A stretch of 64,000 bases of DNA, from positions 1 through 64,000 of the forward strand of contig DAAP01000027.1 in assembly GCA_001701165.1 (NCBI GenBank), written 5' to 3'. The position numbers and the translations under genes are program-made. The notes under the pieces were generated by a model. It did not search any database. It was given only the letters and a program-made list of their open reading frames with translations, and was not told the DNA's origin. Position 1 is the stretch's first letter. Every line of letters starts with the position of its first letter. Of the stretch, positions 43,001 through 51,709 are shown piece by piece. The stretch is from Bacteroidales bacterium H4 (GTDB lineage: Bacteria; Bacteroidota; Bacteroidia; Bacteroidales; Muribaculaceae).

Positions 43001-43081
43001 ATGGAACTAGGATGGCTTATAGTTTTTGCATGCTTTGTCCCTTGGATCAAGGATGCTTTCGACAAACGGGCTAACGGCTGA
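43001..43081 (+). CDS. Possible 26-residue membrane micropeptide
   Basis: ATG at 43001 opens a 26-codon frame reading MELGWLIVFACFVPW then IKDAFDKRANG, ending with TGA at 43079-43081. It is one hydrophobic helix with a charged C-terminal end, the form of many bacterial small membrane proteins. It stands alone in the gap after the nitroreductase gene, directly before a strong terminator. The length and composition are suggestive only. No ribosome-binding evidence is available. Confidence 0.35.
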   Translation: MELGWLIVFACFVPWIKDAFDKRANG

Positions 43082-43109
43082 TGCTTCACGAGCTGAAGTC
43101 GTACCAATG

Positions 43110-43158
43110 AGGCGGACTTGTCTTGGCGTAGGTGCCATGTCAAGTCCGCGCCTTTTTT
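43110..43158 (+). terminator. Terminator of the glycogen/nitroreductase transcript
   Basis: GGCGGACTTG (43111-43120) pairs with CAAGTCCGCGCC (43141-43152) with a two-base bulge, with an inner TGGC/GCCA stem, followed by TTTTTT. Confidence 0.85.
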
Positions 43159-43203
43159 GTCCGGACTCGTAATGTCGGTAGTGTTGGCGCTCGAGGCTCT
43201 GAT

Positions 43204-43232
43204 AAAAAAGAGGGACTCCTCGCGGAGTCCCT
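43204..43232 (-). terminator. Terminator for the minus-strand lpxH transcript
   Basis: AGGGACTCC (43211-43219) and GGAGTCCCT (43224-43232) form a perfect 9-bp stem with a TCGC loop. On the minus strand it is followed by CTTTTTT. It lies about 240 bases after the lpxH stop; the gap 43233-43474 otherwise holds two copies of AAGTGCAAAAT and nothing that I recognise. Confidence 0.7.
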
Positions 43233-43474
43233 GTCTTTATTGGTTTCCAATAGGTACAATTTCTAAGGTAAAAAAGATTGTTAGGTTTTGCGATGACAAA
43301 ATTATAAAGGCTCGGTCAGCACACCAAATATATTTATATGTTCTACAACATATTTTTTGATGTGTGGATTTAGTCTTGTTGCATGCTTGTTATGTAAAGT
43401 GCAAAATCACAAATAGATAGGGTTGCGGATTTGGCCAAAAGTGCAAAATGCGGTCAAGTTAAATTTTATTAATA

Positions 43475-44260
43475 TCAACTTTCGCTGTTTTCGAATTGCA
43501 ACAGCCGAAGCCCGTCAGCGTCGTACACGGCGTAGGAAAACTGCGAAAAACAGTCGCCGAGAATGACTACGCGTGCTCCCGCGTCTATGGGGTAGTCAAG
43601 GGCAATATGCCGGTGGCCGAGGACAAAAAAATCGATGTCAGGATGCTCGGCATGGTATTCGCGTGCAAAGATGATGAAGCGCTCTTTTTCGGGGTCGGGG
43701 ACGGCGGGATGTGACATGGGATTGTCGCCGCGACTGTGGCTTGACCATCGGTGTGCAAACGGAATAGTCCAGCGCGGGTGTATGCCGGCGTACAGCTTTT
43801 GGCATAAGCGGTTGCGGAAAAAGCTGCGAAGTATGCGAAAACTGCGACTGTCGCCGTATAATGCATCGCCATGTCCCAGGAAAAATTTTTTTCCGTTGAT
43901 GTCGCGCACCACGTTGCCGTCGATTACTTCCATGCCTATTTGGTCGCGGAGGTAGTCAAAGAGCCAGATGTCGTGATTGCCTATGAACCACACAATATTT
44001 ATGCCCATGTCCGACATGTGCGCCAATTGGCCGAAAAAGCGGATGTATCCTCGTGGCACCACGGTTCGATACTCAAACCAATAGTCGAGGATGTCGCCAA
44101 GCAGGTACAGCGTCTTACAGTCCTTTTCGAAGGACTGCAGCATGCGTACCACCTTGGCTTCATGCTCGCGTGGATTGGCGATGTATACGGCGCCCAGGTG
44201 TATATCGCTGACAAAATATGTTTTGTTGCGCATCGGTGCAGTGTTGTATAGTGTGGTCAT
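43475..44260 (-). CDS. lpxH: UDP-2,3-diacylglucosamine diphosphatase (LpxH-like)
   Basis: A 261-residue calcineurin-type metallophosphoesterase of the LpxH group, which cleaves UDP-2,3-diacylglucosamine to lipid X in lipid A synthesis. The metal-binding motifs are in order: VSDIHLGA, LLGDILDYWFEY, WFIGNHDIWLF, FLGHGDALYGD and VLGHRHIALD. The size is normal for the Bacteroidota version. The frame starts at 44260 or, closer to the homology, at MRNKTYFV (44233). It lies 21 bases downstream of the DUF59 gene and ends in a long gap with a terminator. Confidence 0.88.
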   Translation of the reverse strand: MTTLYNTAPMRNKTYFVSDIHLGAVYIANPREHEAKVVRMLQSFEKDCKTLYLLGDILDYWFEYRTVVPRGYIRFFGQLAHMSDMGINIVWFIGNHDIWLFDYLRDQIGMEVIDGNVVRDINGKKFFLGHGDALYGDSRSFRILRSFFRNRLCQKLYAGIHPRWTIPFAHRWSSHSRGDNPMSHPAVPDPEKERFIIFAREYHAEHPDIDFFVLGHRHIALDYPIDAGARVVILGDCFSQFSYAVYDADGLRLLQFENSES

Positions 44261-44281
44261 GTGTCGTGCGTAGCCTGAGAG

Positions 44282-44602
44282 TTAAAGAAAACCCAATTCG
44301 AGTTTGGCCTCTTCGCTCATCATGTCGCGATTCCATTCAGGTTCGAATACGATGTTGACTTTCACGCTTTTGACGTCCTCGATACTTTCGAGCTTTTGGC
44401 GTGCGTCTTCCACGAGGAAGTCGGCGGCCGGGCAATTGGGGGCGGTCAGTGTCATGTCCACTTCGAGGTTGGCGTCATCGTCCACGTCTATGCGGTATAT
44501 GAGTCCTAAGGAATAGATGTCTACCGGTATTTCCGGGTCGAATACCGTGCGCAGCATACGTACCGCCTCCTGTTGTATCTTTATGCGTTGGTCTTCAGTC
44601 AT
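44282..44602 (-). CDS. DUF59/MIP18-family iron-sulfur assembly protein (SufT-like)
   Basis: A 106-residue protein of the DUF59 (MIP18/PaaD) family. The family block VFDPEIPVDIYSLGLIYRIDV and the cysteine segment MTLTAPNCPAADFL, with Cys at the usual position, are present, and it ends with EWNRDMMSEEAKLELGFL, typical of SufT-like proteins. These proteins take part in maturation of iron-sulfur proteins. The ATG at 44602 is chosen over a longer upstream frame, since homology begins at MTEDQRIKIQQEAV and a promoter lies just before it. No other suf genes lie nearby. Confidence 0.9.
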   Translation of the reverse strand: MTEDQRIKIQQEAVRMLRTVFDPEIPVDIYSLGLIYRIDVDDDANLEVDMTLTAPNCPAADFLVEDARQKLESIEDVKSVKVNIVFEPEWNRDMMSEEAKLELGFL

Positions 44603-44624
44603 ATTATTATGTGCTATTATTCTG

Positions 44625-44656
44625 CAAAGGTACGCAAAAATAATGTGGGTGGCAAG
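44625..44656 (-). promoter_or_regulatory. Predicted promoter of the DUF59-lpxH operon
   Basis: On the minus strand CTTG, a 20-base spacer and TACCTTTG followed by C (44625-44632) match the consensus. The box ends 22 bases before the ATG at 44602. Confidence 0.8.
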
Positions 44657-44839
44657 GATCATATTTATGGGGTTATTCGAAGATGTCTTTTTTTCGGGAT
44701 GAGGCTTTATTGCCGTTTTCGATGAAGTGGAGGCGGTCTGTGGTGAGGTCGAAAACACGGCGCGAGAGGTGTTGATAACTTCGCAAAAATAGTATGGCGG
44801 TAATAATTACCGCTTTGCCGTTAGGGTGATGATATGGGG

Positions 44840-44871
44840 TTTGCAGAAGCCGAAAAATATGCTTATTTTTG
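44840..44871 (+). promoter_or_regulatory. Predicted promoter of dnaE
   Basis: TTTG (44840-44843), a 20-base spacer and TATTTTTG followed by C (44864-44871) match the Bacteroidota consensus exactly. The leader to the ATG at 44984 is about 105 bases. The rest of the divergent gap 44657-44839 holds nothing recognised. Confidence 0.8.
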
Positions 44872-44983
44872 CCTTCGCAATGCTTGTATGGGCTATGTGC
44901 CGAGTCGGCGCGGACATGTCGCCGGTCGCCTGACAAGAGTAGCTTAGATAAAGTAAATTCCAACGACACAAACAACTATAGAT

Positions 44984-47900
44984 ATGCCCCCATTTGTACA
45001 CTTACATGTACACAGCCAGTATTCTTTACTTGATGGGCAAGCATCGGTATCGGCGCTTGTCGACAAGGCCATGAATGACGGAATGCCAGGCATCGCTCTC
45101 ACTGACCACGGCAATATGTATGGCATCAAGGAATTCTTCAATTATGTCAATAAGAAGAATGGTAAGGTGCTTGACAAGGCCAAGGCTGCACTCGCCGCCG
45201 CACGCGAAAGCGGCGACGAAAAGGCCGAGGCCGAGGCCGAAGCCGCCTTGACATATGCAAAGGAGCATTCGTTCAAGCCTATATTCGGATGTGAGATGTA
45301 CGTGGCGCAGGAGGACCTTCACACTCATGTGGATAAGCGCGACATTGGTAGACACCTCATTGTGCTGGCTAAGAACGCCACGGGCTATCACAACCTCGTA
45401 AAACTGGTGTCCAAGGCGTGGACTGAGGGGTTCTACATGCATCCGCGCACGGACAAGCATGAAATCGAGAAACATCGTGAAGGTCTGATTATTGCTTCAG
45501 CTTGTCTTGGAGGCGAGATTCCGCAGTTGCTGATGAATGGTCGCGACGAAGAGGCTGAAGCCGCCGTGGCGTGGTGGAAAAACCTGATGGGCGAAGATTA
45601 TTACATCGAATTGCAGCGACATAAAGCCACTGTGGTCAACGCCGCCCATGACACTTACGAAAAACAGCGTGCAATCGAGCCGAAACTTATAGCATTGGCG
45701 CGCAAGTATGACATAAAACTTATTGCCACCAACGATGTGCATTTTGTCGATGAAGACGATGCTGAGGCTCATGACCGTCTGATATGCCTGTCCACCAACA
45801 AGTTTGTGACGGACCAGGATCGCATGCACTACACCAAGCAGGAGTGGCTCAAGACTTCGGCCGAAATGCAGGCGTTATTTGCCGACATCCCCGAGGCCCT
45901 CGAGACGCCGGCGACCATATTGGAAAAAGTAGAGACTTACACTATCGATCATCCGCCGATTATGCCGAATTTCGCTATTCCCGAAAGTTTCGGCACCGAG
46001 GCCGAGTATCGTCAGCGCATCACAGAGCAAGAGTTGTTCGATGAGTTTACGCGCGACGAAAACGGCAATGTGGTGTTGTCTCAAGAAGAAGCCGAGAAAA
46101 AAATTAAGAAGCTGGGCGGTTACGAAAAGCTCTACCGCATAAAATTCGAGGCGGATTATTTGGCAAAACTGGCCTACGAGGGTGCCGAGCGCCGTTACGG
46201 ATCGCCTCTGAGCCCCGAGCTTAAAGAGCGTATAAAATTCGAGTTGCACATCATGAAGACCATGGGCTTCCCGGGCTACTTTCTAATAGTGCAGGACTTC
46301 ATCAATGCCGCCCGCAATCAATTAGGCGTCAGCGTCGGTCCCGGACGTGGTTCGGCGGCGGGGTCATGTGTGGCATACTGCTTGGGTATCACCCAAATAG
46401 ACCCTATAAAGTATGACTTGCTGTTCGAACGTTTCCTCAATCCGGACCGTATTTCGTTGCCGGATATCGATATCGACTTCGATGACGACGGACGTGCGGA
46501 CGTATTGCGTTATGTAACACAGAAATACGGCGAGGAAAAAGTTGCGCACATCATCACTTACGGCACAATGGCTGCCAAGATGGCTATTAAGGACGTAGCG
46601 CGCGTCGAGCAATTGCCGCTGAGCGAAAGCAACCGATTGACCAAGCTTATACCCAAGCACATGCCCGAGCGCAATGGCAAGGAACTGAAGCCAACGCTGA
46701 GCAATTGCTATGACTATGTACCCGAATTCAAGCCTGAAGTCAATTCGTCAAATCCGCTGGTACGCGAGACTCTTAACTATGCGCGTGCTCTCGAAGGCAA
46801 TGTTCGCAATACGGGCGTGCATGCCTGCGGCGTTATCATATGCCGAGATGACATCACCGATTGGGTGCCCGTGTCCACGGCCAATGACAAGGAAGAAGGC
46901 AAGTTGCTGGTGACTCAGTACGAAGGTCGTGTCATCGAAGAAACCGGGCTTATAAAAATGGACTTTCTCGGTCTTAAGACGTTGTCGATACTTAAGGAGG
47001 CCGTGACCAATATCAAGCAGACGCGTGGCGTGGACATCGATTTGGATAATATACCAATAGATGACCCCAAGACCTACAAGTTGTATTGTGAGGGGCGTAC
47101 CATCGGCACGTTCCAATTTGAGTCGCCGGGTATGCAGAAATACCTGCGCGAATTACAGCCTTCGACGTTCGAAGACCTCATAGCTATGAACGCTTTGTAT
47201 CGCCCGGGGCCTATGCAGTACATTCCCGATTTTATCAAGCGTAAACATGGCGAGTCGCCTATCGAGTACCCCATCCCCGAGATGGAGATGTATCTCAAAG
47301 ATACTTATGGCGTTACCGTATATCAAGAACAGGTCATGCTTCTGTCGCGACTGTTGGCCGGCTTTACACGCGGCGAAAGCGATACCCTGCGCAAGGCTAT
47401 GGGCAAGAAGCTCATTGACAAAATGAACCATCTTAAGGGTAAATTTATGTCCGGCGGTCAAGAGCGCGGACACGACCCCAAGGTCCTCGAAAAAATATGG
47501 AAAGACTGGGAAGCGTTTGCATCTTACGCTTTCAATAAGAGTCATGCCACGTGCTATAGTTGGGTGGCATATCAGACGGCGTATCTTAAAGCCAATTACC
47601 CCAGCGAGTATATGGCTGCGGTATTGTCGCGAAATCTCAACGACATCACCAAGCTCTCCGGATTTATGGACGAGTGCAAGAATATGCGCATACAAGTACT
47701 CGGGCCGGACGTCAACGAGTCATACAGCCGTTTCGGTGTCAACGCCAAGGGCGACATACGCTTCGGCCTGAGCGCCATCAAGGGCGTGGGTGAGGGGGTG
47801 GTCGAGAGCATACTCAAGGCTCGAGGAAACAAACCTTTCGAAAGCATATATGACTTTGTAGAACGTGTGCCCGCCGGGACGCTCAACCGCCGCACATTCG

Positions 47901-48784
47901 AGAATCTCGCATTGGCCGGCGCGTTTGACTGCTTTGCACAGGATATGAAGCGCGAAGACTTCTTCGAGGCCAATCCGCGTGGCGACACGATGGCTGACAT
48001 CCTCATACGCTATGGACAGAAATATCAAGCCAATAACAACGACAGCCAAGGTTCGCTCTTTGACTTCGGCGGCGATGAAGGTTTGGAATTTGCGCGACAG
48101 GCACGTCCTCAAATCAAGCCCGCAATGCAATGGCCGGATGTGCTGCGCCTTGAAAAGGAAAAAGACCTTGTAGGCATGTATCTGTCCGCCCATCCGTTGG
48201 ATCCGTACTACATGGAGGTGGTCTATGGTACGGGCTGCTCGATAAAAGAATTTGGCGAGATGGTGCCTGCTGAGGGTGTCGAGGTGTCTTTTGCCGGAAT
48301 TGTCGTGGCAGGTGATGTCCGTATATCCAAGACCGGCAATCCTTATACAGTCATGAAAATAGAGGACTACAGCGGCAGTACCGAGCTGAGACTTTTCGGA
48401 AAGAAACATATCGAATTCGGCAACTTCGGAAAGACCGGCACGCCGATACTGATACGCGGCAGTTTTGCACGCCGCAGCAGGGGTGATGTGGAATTTGAGG
48501 TGGGCTCGATGCAGCTTCTTTCCGAGGTTAAGGGCAAGCTTATCAGCGGCATCACCATCAAGGTGACGCCCGAAGAAGCCGAGAACGCCCTGTCGGCGAT
48601 ATTGTCCACTCGCTTGGCCAAGCCCGGCGAACACGAAAACACGGGCAACCTACGCCTATATCTATATGATCCGGCGACAGGTCGCGGCGCATCGTTATCA
48701 TCATCGCGCCGATTACGCCTCGACCGCAAACTGCTCAACGACCTCAAGGACGCAAATGTCGAATTCGAGGTTGATCACGCATGA
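44984..48784 (+). CDS. dnaE: DNA polymerase III subunit alpha
   Basis: A 1266-residue replicative polymerase of the C-family. In order: PHP domain from residue 4 (FVHLHVHSQYSLLDGQ, LTDHGNMYG), palm with the GPGRGSAAGSCVAY block near 450 and the catalytic aspartates in PDIDIDFDDDGR (residues 493-504), thumb/fingers with LIAMNALYRPGPM and RKAMGKK, a helix-hairpin-helix region near 930 (FGLSAIKGVGEGVVESIL), and an OB fold near 1105-1170 (VSFAGIVVAGDVRISKTG). An insertion of about 25 alanine/glutamate-rich residues (AAARESGDEKAEAEAEAAL) follows the PHP start. The length and motifs indicate an intact gene. Confidence 0.97.
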   Translation: MPPFVHLHVHSQYSLLDGQASVSALVDKAMNDGMPGIALTDHGNMYGIKEFFNYVNKKNGKVLDKAKAALAAARESGDEKAEAEAEAALTYAKEHSFKPIFGCEMYVAQEDLHTHVDKRDIGRHLIVLAKNATGYHNLVKLVSKAWTEGFYMHPRTDKHEIEKHREGLIIASACLGGEIPQLLMNGRDEEAEAAVAWWKNLMGEDYYIELQRHKATVVNAAHDTYEKQRAIEPKLIALARKYDIKLIATNDVHFVDEDDAEAHDRLICLSTNKFVTDQDRMHYTKQEWLKTSAEMQALFADIPEALETPATILEKVETYTIDHPPIMPNFAIPESFGTEAEYRQRITEQELFDEFTRDENGNVVLSQEEAEKKIKKLGGYEKLYRIKFEADYLAKLAYEGAERRYGSPLSPELKERIKFELHIMKTMGFPGYFLIVQDFINAARNQLGVSVGPGRGSAAGSCVAYCLGITQIDPIKYDLLFERFLNPDRISLPDIDIDFDDDGRADVLRYVTQKYGEEKVAHIITYGTMAAKMAIKDVARVEQLPLSESNRLTKLIPKHMPERNGKELKPTLSNCYDYVPEFKPEVNSSNPLVRETLNYARALEGNVRNTGVHACGVIICRDDITDWVPVSTANDKEEGKLLVTQYEGRVIEETGLIKMDFLGLKTLSILKEAVTNIKQTRGVDIDLDNIPIDDPKTYKLYCEGRTIGTFQFESPGMQKYLRELQPSTFEDLIAMNALYRPGPMQYIPDFIKRKHGESPIEYPIPEMEMYLKDTYGVTVYQEQVMLLSRLLAGFTRGESDTLRKAMGKKLIDKMNHLKGKFMSGGQERGHDPKVLEKIWKDWEAFASYAFNKSHATCYSWVAYQTAYLKANYPSEYMAAVLSRNLNDITKLSGFMDECKNMRIQVLGPDVNESYSRFGVNAKGDIRFGLSAIKGVGEGVVESILKARGNKPFESIYDFVERVPAGTLNRRTFENLALAGAFDCFAQDMKREDFFEANPRGDTMADILIRYGQKYQANNNDSQGSLFDFGGDEGLEFARQARPQIKPAMQWPDVLRLEKEKDLVGMYLSAHPLDPYYMEVVYGTGCSIKEFGEMVPAEGVEVSFAGIVVAGDVRISKTGNPYTVMKIEDYSGSTELRLFGKKHIEFGNFGKTGTPILIRGSFARRSRGDVEFEVGSMQLLSEVKGKLISGITIKVTPEEAENALSAILSTRLAKPGEHENTGNLRLYLYDPATGRGASLSSSRRLRLDRKLLNDLKDANVEFEVDHA

Positions 48785-48833
48785 TACACATATATACGAA
48801 TATACATACATCAACTTTACTTAATAAAGCAAT

Positions 48834-49157
48834 ATGGCAACCATATTTACAGACGAAAACATCCACGAAATCATCGCCGGCGGTAAGCCCGTGGTGGTAG
48901 ATTTCTGGGCTACGTGGTGCGGACCTTGCCGCGCCATGTCCCCGCTTATCGACGAACTTGCCGAGGAATACGAAGGCCGGGTAGTGATAGGTAGTTACAA
49001 TCTTGACGATGAGAACGATTTCGCTTCCGAGAACCGCGTAATGTCGCTTCCGACCATTCTCTTCTTCAAAGACGGCAAGAAGACGCCTCTGCGCCTTGCC
49101 GGGTCGCAATCGCGCGAAACTCTTGTCGAGAAAATAGAGGCTCTTTTGGCTCTCTGA
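48834..49157 (+). CDS. trxA: Thioredoxin
   Basis: A 107-residue thioredoxin with the active site WATWCGPCRAM (Cys29, Cys32) and the cis-proline region MSLPTILFFKDG. It reduces cytoplasmic disulfides and serves as electron donor to reductases. It lies 49 bases after dnaE and 33 bases before the SlyD-like gene, probably in one transcript. Confidence 0.96.
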   Translation: MATIFTDENIHEIIAGGKPVVVDFWATWCGPCRAMSPLIDELAEEYEGRVVIGSYNLDDENDFASENRVMSLPTILFFKDGKKTPLRLAGSQSRETLVEKIEALLAL

Positions 49158-49190
49158 CACGCAATATAAACCGTACTAAATAAACACACA

Positions 49191-49793
49191 ATGCAAGACA
49201 ACAATGCGAAAGTCGCCCCCGGCATGTATGTTGAACTGGGATATGACCTCTACGAGATAGCTCCCGACGGCACACAAGTGACAGTACATCAAACAGATGC
49301 CGATGACCCCGAGCGCATAATCTTCGGCGTGACCGAGGGCGTCCTTGAGCCCCTCGAAAAGGCTCTTGACGGCCTGAAAGTAGGCGAAGCTTTTGACGTT
49401 ACGGTCACCAGCGAAAAGGCTTTCGGAGCCTACGACAAAGAAAAAGTTATAGACCTCGACCGCGAAATATTCGTAGTCGATGGCAAATTCGACAGCGAAA
49501 CCGTTAAGGTCGGCGCCGCCGTACCTATGATGACCTCCGAAGGGTACCGAATTATGGGCCGTGTGCTCAATATCAGCGGCGACAAAGTAACCATGGATTT
49601 CAATCATCCTCTGGCCGGCCGCGATGTGCGTTTCTGCGGCAAAGTGCTCGCTGTGCGCCCCGCTACCGAGGAAGAGCTACATCCCGTACATCACGGTTGC
49701 GGCTGTGGCTGTGACCACGGTCACGACGACTGCGGCTGCGGTGACGACCATTGCGGCTGCGGCGACAGCTGCGACTGCGACTCCTGCCACTAA
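49191..49793 (+). CDS. slyD: SlyD-like FKBP peptidyl-prolyl isomerase with Cys/His-rich metal-binding tail
   Basis: A 200-residue FKBP-type isomerase. The FKBP part begins GMYVELGYDLYEIAPDGTQV and contains FGVTEGVLEPLEKALDGLKVGE, with an insert-in-flap domain (about 75-125) as in SlyD and a second FKBP strand set (MDFNHPLAGRDVRF). The last 37 residues hold about 10 cysteines and 7 histidines with glycine and aspartate spacers (HHGCGCGCDHGHDDCGCG ...). SlyD proteins use such tails to bind nickel, zinc or copper and to help metalloenzyme maturation. The tail is intact to the stop. Which metal is bound is unknown. Confidence 0.9.
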   Translation: MQDNNAKVAPGMYVELGYDLYEIAPDGTQVTVHQTDADDPERIIFGVTEGVLEPLEKALDGLKVGEAFDVTVTSEKAFGAYDKEKVIDLDREIFVVDGKFDSETVKVGAAVPMMTSEGYRIMGRVLNISGDKVTMDFNHPLAGRDVRFCGKVLAVRPATEEELHPVHHGCGCGCDHGHDDCGCGDDHCGCGDSCDCDSCH

Positions 49794-49801
49794 TTTCGTG
49801 A

Positions 49802-49841
49802 TGCCCCGGGCGTCGATTTCGTTGCTTGGGGCAGCTATTTT
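49802..49841 (+). terminator. Probable terminator after slyD
   Basis: TGCCCC (49802-49807) and GGGGCA (49828-49833) pair around a 20-base loop, followed by GCTATTTT. It is modest in strength. Confidence 0.45.
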
Positions 49842-49907
49842 AGGCGTGATTTGCCGAATTCCTCGCATCCCGATAACGCTTTGCGCTGAATGATGATTCA
49901 TCTCGCC

Positions 49908-49964
49908 AGTAAAAATTTCGATAGATAATACAGTAGTTTTGTATTTTCTATCGAAATTTTTACT
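49908..49964. promoter_or_regulatory. Large inverted-repeat operator of the AbiE operon
   Basis: AGTAAAAATTTCGATAG (49908-49924) and its exact reverse complement CTATCGAAATTTTTACT (49948-49964) are 23 bases apart. The right arm reaches the first base of the -7 box and the space between contains the -33 box, so a protein bound to both arms would block transcription. AbiEi proteins of known AbiE systems repress their own promoter by binding inverted repeats, which makes AbiEi the likely ligand. Confidence 0.75.
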
Positions 49965-49971
49965 ACCTTTG
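49938..49971 (+). promoter_or_regulatory. Predicted promoter of the AbiE operon
   Basis: TTTG (49938-49941), a 22-base spacer and TACCTTTG followed by C (49964-49971). The ATG at 49976 is four bases later, so the transcript would be leaderless or nearly so. It is overlapped by the operator at 49908-49964. Confidence 0.7.
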
Positions 49972-49975
49972 CGTT

Positions 49976-50623
49976 ATGAAACGACAGGATAATAGCATAG
50001 AACAGATAGGAAACGTTCCTTTTCGGATGGGCGCTCTGGGTTCTGTATATCCGCAAATCAGACATTTGGCGGCAAAGGCTAAGTCTTTGGAGGAAGCTGC
50101 CGAGATTTTCCGCCTTAAAAAGGGGCTTTATGTGTTGAGCCCGCAAGTTTCCGAAAAGCCTTTTGTAATGCCATTACTGGCCAACCATATATATGGGCCG
50201 TCATACGTCTCTATGGAGACAGCGTTGCGCTATTATGGACTTATTCCCGAAGGCGTGTACTCTACAATATCTTTGACGACAGGTGTCACAAGGAGCTATA
50301 AGAACAAAATTGGAGTGTTCCGGTATGTGCATTGCGATAAGGGATATTTCCCGATAGGGATTACAGTGGGGAACGAGGCCGGAGTGTCTTTCCTTATAGC
50401 CTGTCGTGAAAAAGCCCTGTGTGACCAGATTGTGTTCACTCCGAGGCTTAACCTTCGATATCAGTCGGATGTCGCAAGATATCTTGATGAAGACCTGCGC
50501 TTTGATACAGACGCGCTCTCTGATTTCGACTTGGATATATTGCGTGCTTGTGCCGATAAAGGGAAAAAGAAAGCATCGATTATACAATTAATCAAGTATA
50601 TAGAAAATGAACGAGGTCTTTGA
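49976..50623 (+). CDS. AbiEi-type antitoxin of a type IV toxin-antitoxin system
   Basis: A 215-residue protein matching the AbiEi antitoxin pattern: an N-terminal winged-helix part (residues about 15-55, AAEIFRLKKGLYVLSP), then HIYGPSYVSMETALRYYGLIPEGVYSTISLTTGVTRSYKN-like sequence and REKALCDQIV, typical of AbiEi proteins. AbiEi counteracts the nucleotidyltransferase toxin and represses its own operon. The next gene starts 17 bases before its stop. The composition is more AT-rich than the genes to the left. Confidence 0.88.
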   Translation: MKRQDNSIEQIGNVPFRMGALGSVYPQIRHLAAKAKSLEEAAEIFRLKKGLYVLSPQVSEKPFVMPLLANHIYGPSYVSMETALRYYGLIPEGVYSTISLTTGVTRSYKNKIGVFRYVHCDKGYFPIGITVGNEAGVSFLIACREKALCDQIVFTPRLNLRYQSDVARYLDEDLRFDTDALSDFDLDILRACADKGKKKASIIQLIKYIENERGL

Positions 50624-51434
50624 ACAAATGCTGTCGCGTTATGATATATCGTCTACGGACGCCCATCGTAATGCATTGTTTGAGGTTACGCAACAGGTGG
50701 TGCTTGCCGGTCTGCAACGTGGAGGATTCTTTGAGAAAGCAGCATTCTACGGGGGCACGTGCCTTCGGATATTTCATGGCTTACACCGCTTCTCGGAAGA
50801 TCTCGACTTCTCCTTGTTGGTGCCGGATGATACGTTTGACTTGAAAGATTATTTCCCGGTACTCATTGCCGAGTTCAATAACCTTGGGCGCGAGGTCACG
50901 ATAACAAAGAAGGATAAAAAGAATGTTGGTCGTGTGGAGTCTGCTTTTCTGAAAGACACCACCGATGTGTATAATTTGTCGTTTCAAACGGAGAAAAGTA
51001 TCAAGATTAAGATCGAAGTCGACACGAATCCTCCGGTTGGATTTGAAACGGAACAGAAGTTGTTGATGCAACCTTATTCGTTTATGACACGCTGTTTTAC
51101 ACTTCCTGACCTTTTTGCAGGTAAAATGCACGCATTGATTTTCCGCCAGTGGGGACAACGAGTCAAAGGCCGCGATTGGTATGATTTCGAATGGTATATC
51201 CGCAATGGTGTACCCCTCAACTTCAATCATTTCAAAGAAAGGGCAAGAGAATTTAATGGGCTGGATATAAGAAAACAAGATTTCATAGCGATGCTTAAAG
51301 ATCGCTTGAAATCTGCTGACATTACTCTTGTGAAGAAAGATGTTTTGCCTTTCCTGCAGTTCCCGGACGAGACAAACATCTGGTCCAATGAATACTTTTG
51401 TCTGCTTGCCGATAAGCTGTGCTTTGTCCGTTAG
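50607..51434 (+). CDS. AbiEii/AbiGii-type nucleotidyltransferase toxin
   Basis: A 275-residue DUF1814 nucleotidyltransferase. The family signature is complete: GGT (49-51), Arg54, and HRFSEDLDFSLL with Asp65 and Asp67 as metal ligands; LFAGKMHALIFRQWGQRVKGRDWYDF follows near residue 170, the second conserved block. In AbiE systems this enzyme, a GTP-dependent type nucleotidyltransferase, stops growth and gives abortive protection against phage when the antitoxin fails. It overlaps the AbiEi gene by 17 bases. Confidence 0.9.
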   Translation: MNEVFEQMLSRYDISSTDAHRNALFEVTQQVVLAGLQRGGFFEKAAFYGGTCLRIFHGLHRFSEDLDFSLLVPDDTFDLKDYFPVLIAEFNNLGREVTITKKDKKNVGRVESAFLKDTTDVYNLSFQTEKSIKIKIEVDTNPPVGFETEQKLLMQPYSFMTRCFTLPDLFAGKMHALIFRQWGQRVKGRDWYDFEWYIRNGVPLNFNHFKERAREFNGLDIRKQDFIAMLKDRLKSADITLVKKDVLPFLQFPDETNIWSNEYFCLLADKLCFVR

Positions 51435-51649
51435 ACCAAACTCCGGTAACACGTAATCACTACTGCTTGACTCGTTTGTAGCGGTGGAGGATGCTATGGT
51501 TGTGTTCGTTGTGATCATGCCTATTTTTCTGCTATAGATGGCATCCCCTTATGCCTTGGCCCTGACCACCATAGCGCACCATCGAAGGCTTTTCAGTGAT
51601 GACGTGTTGCAATAAATATGTTTTAAGATATATTTAACATAAATTAACA

Positions 51650-51658
51650 GGGGGGGGG
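51650..51658. repeat. Nine-G homopolymer run
   Basis: GGGGGGGGG in an otherwise AT-rich gap, about 50 bases upstream of the next gene. Such runs are prone to slipped-strand length change and to sequencing error. Confidence 0.9.
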
Positions 51659-51709
51659 TAGATTGTCAGTTTTTATCCCGACATTTGCATCGGAAAAATA
51701 TATGTGCAT

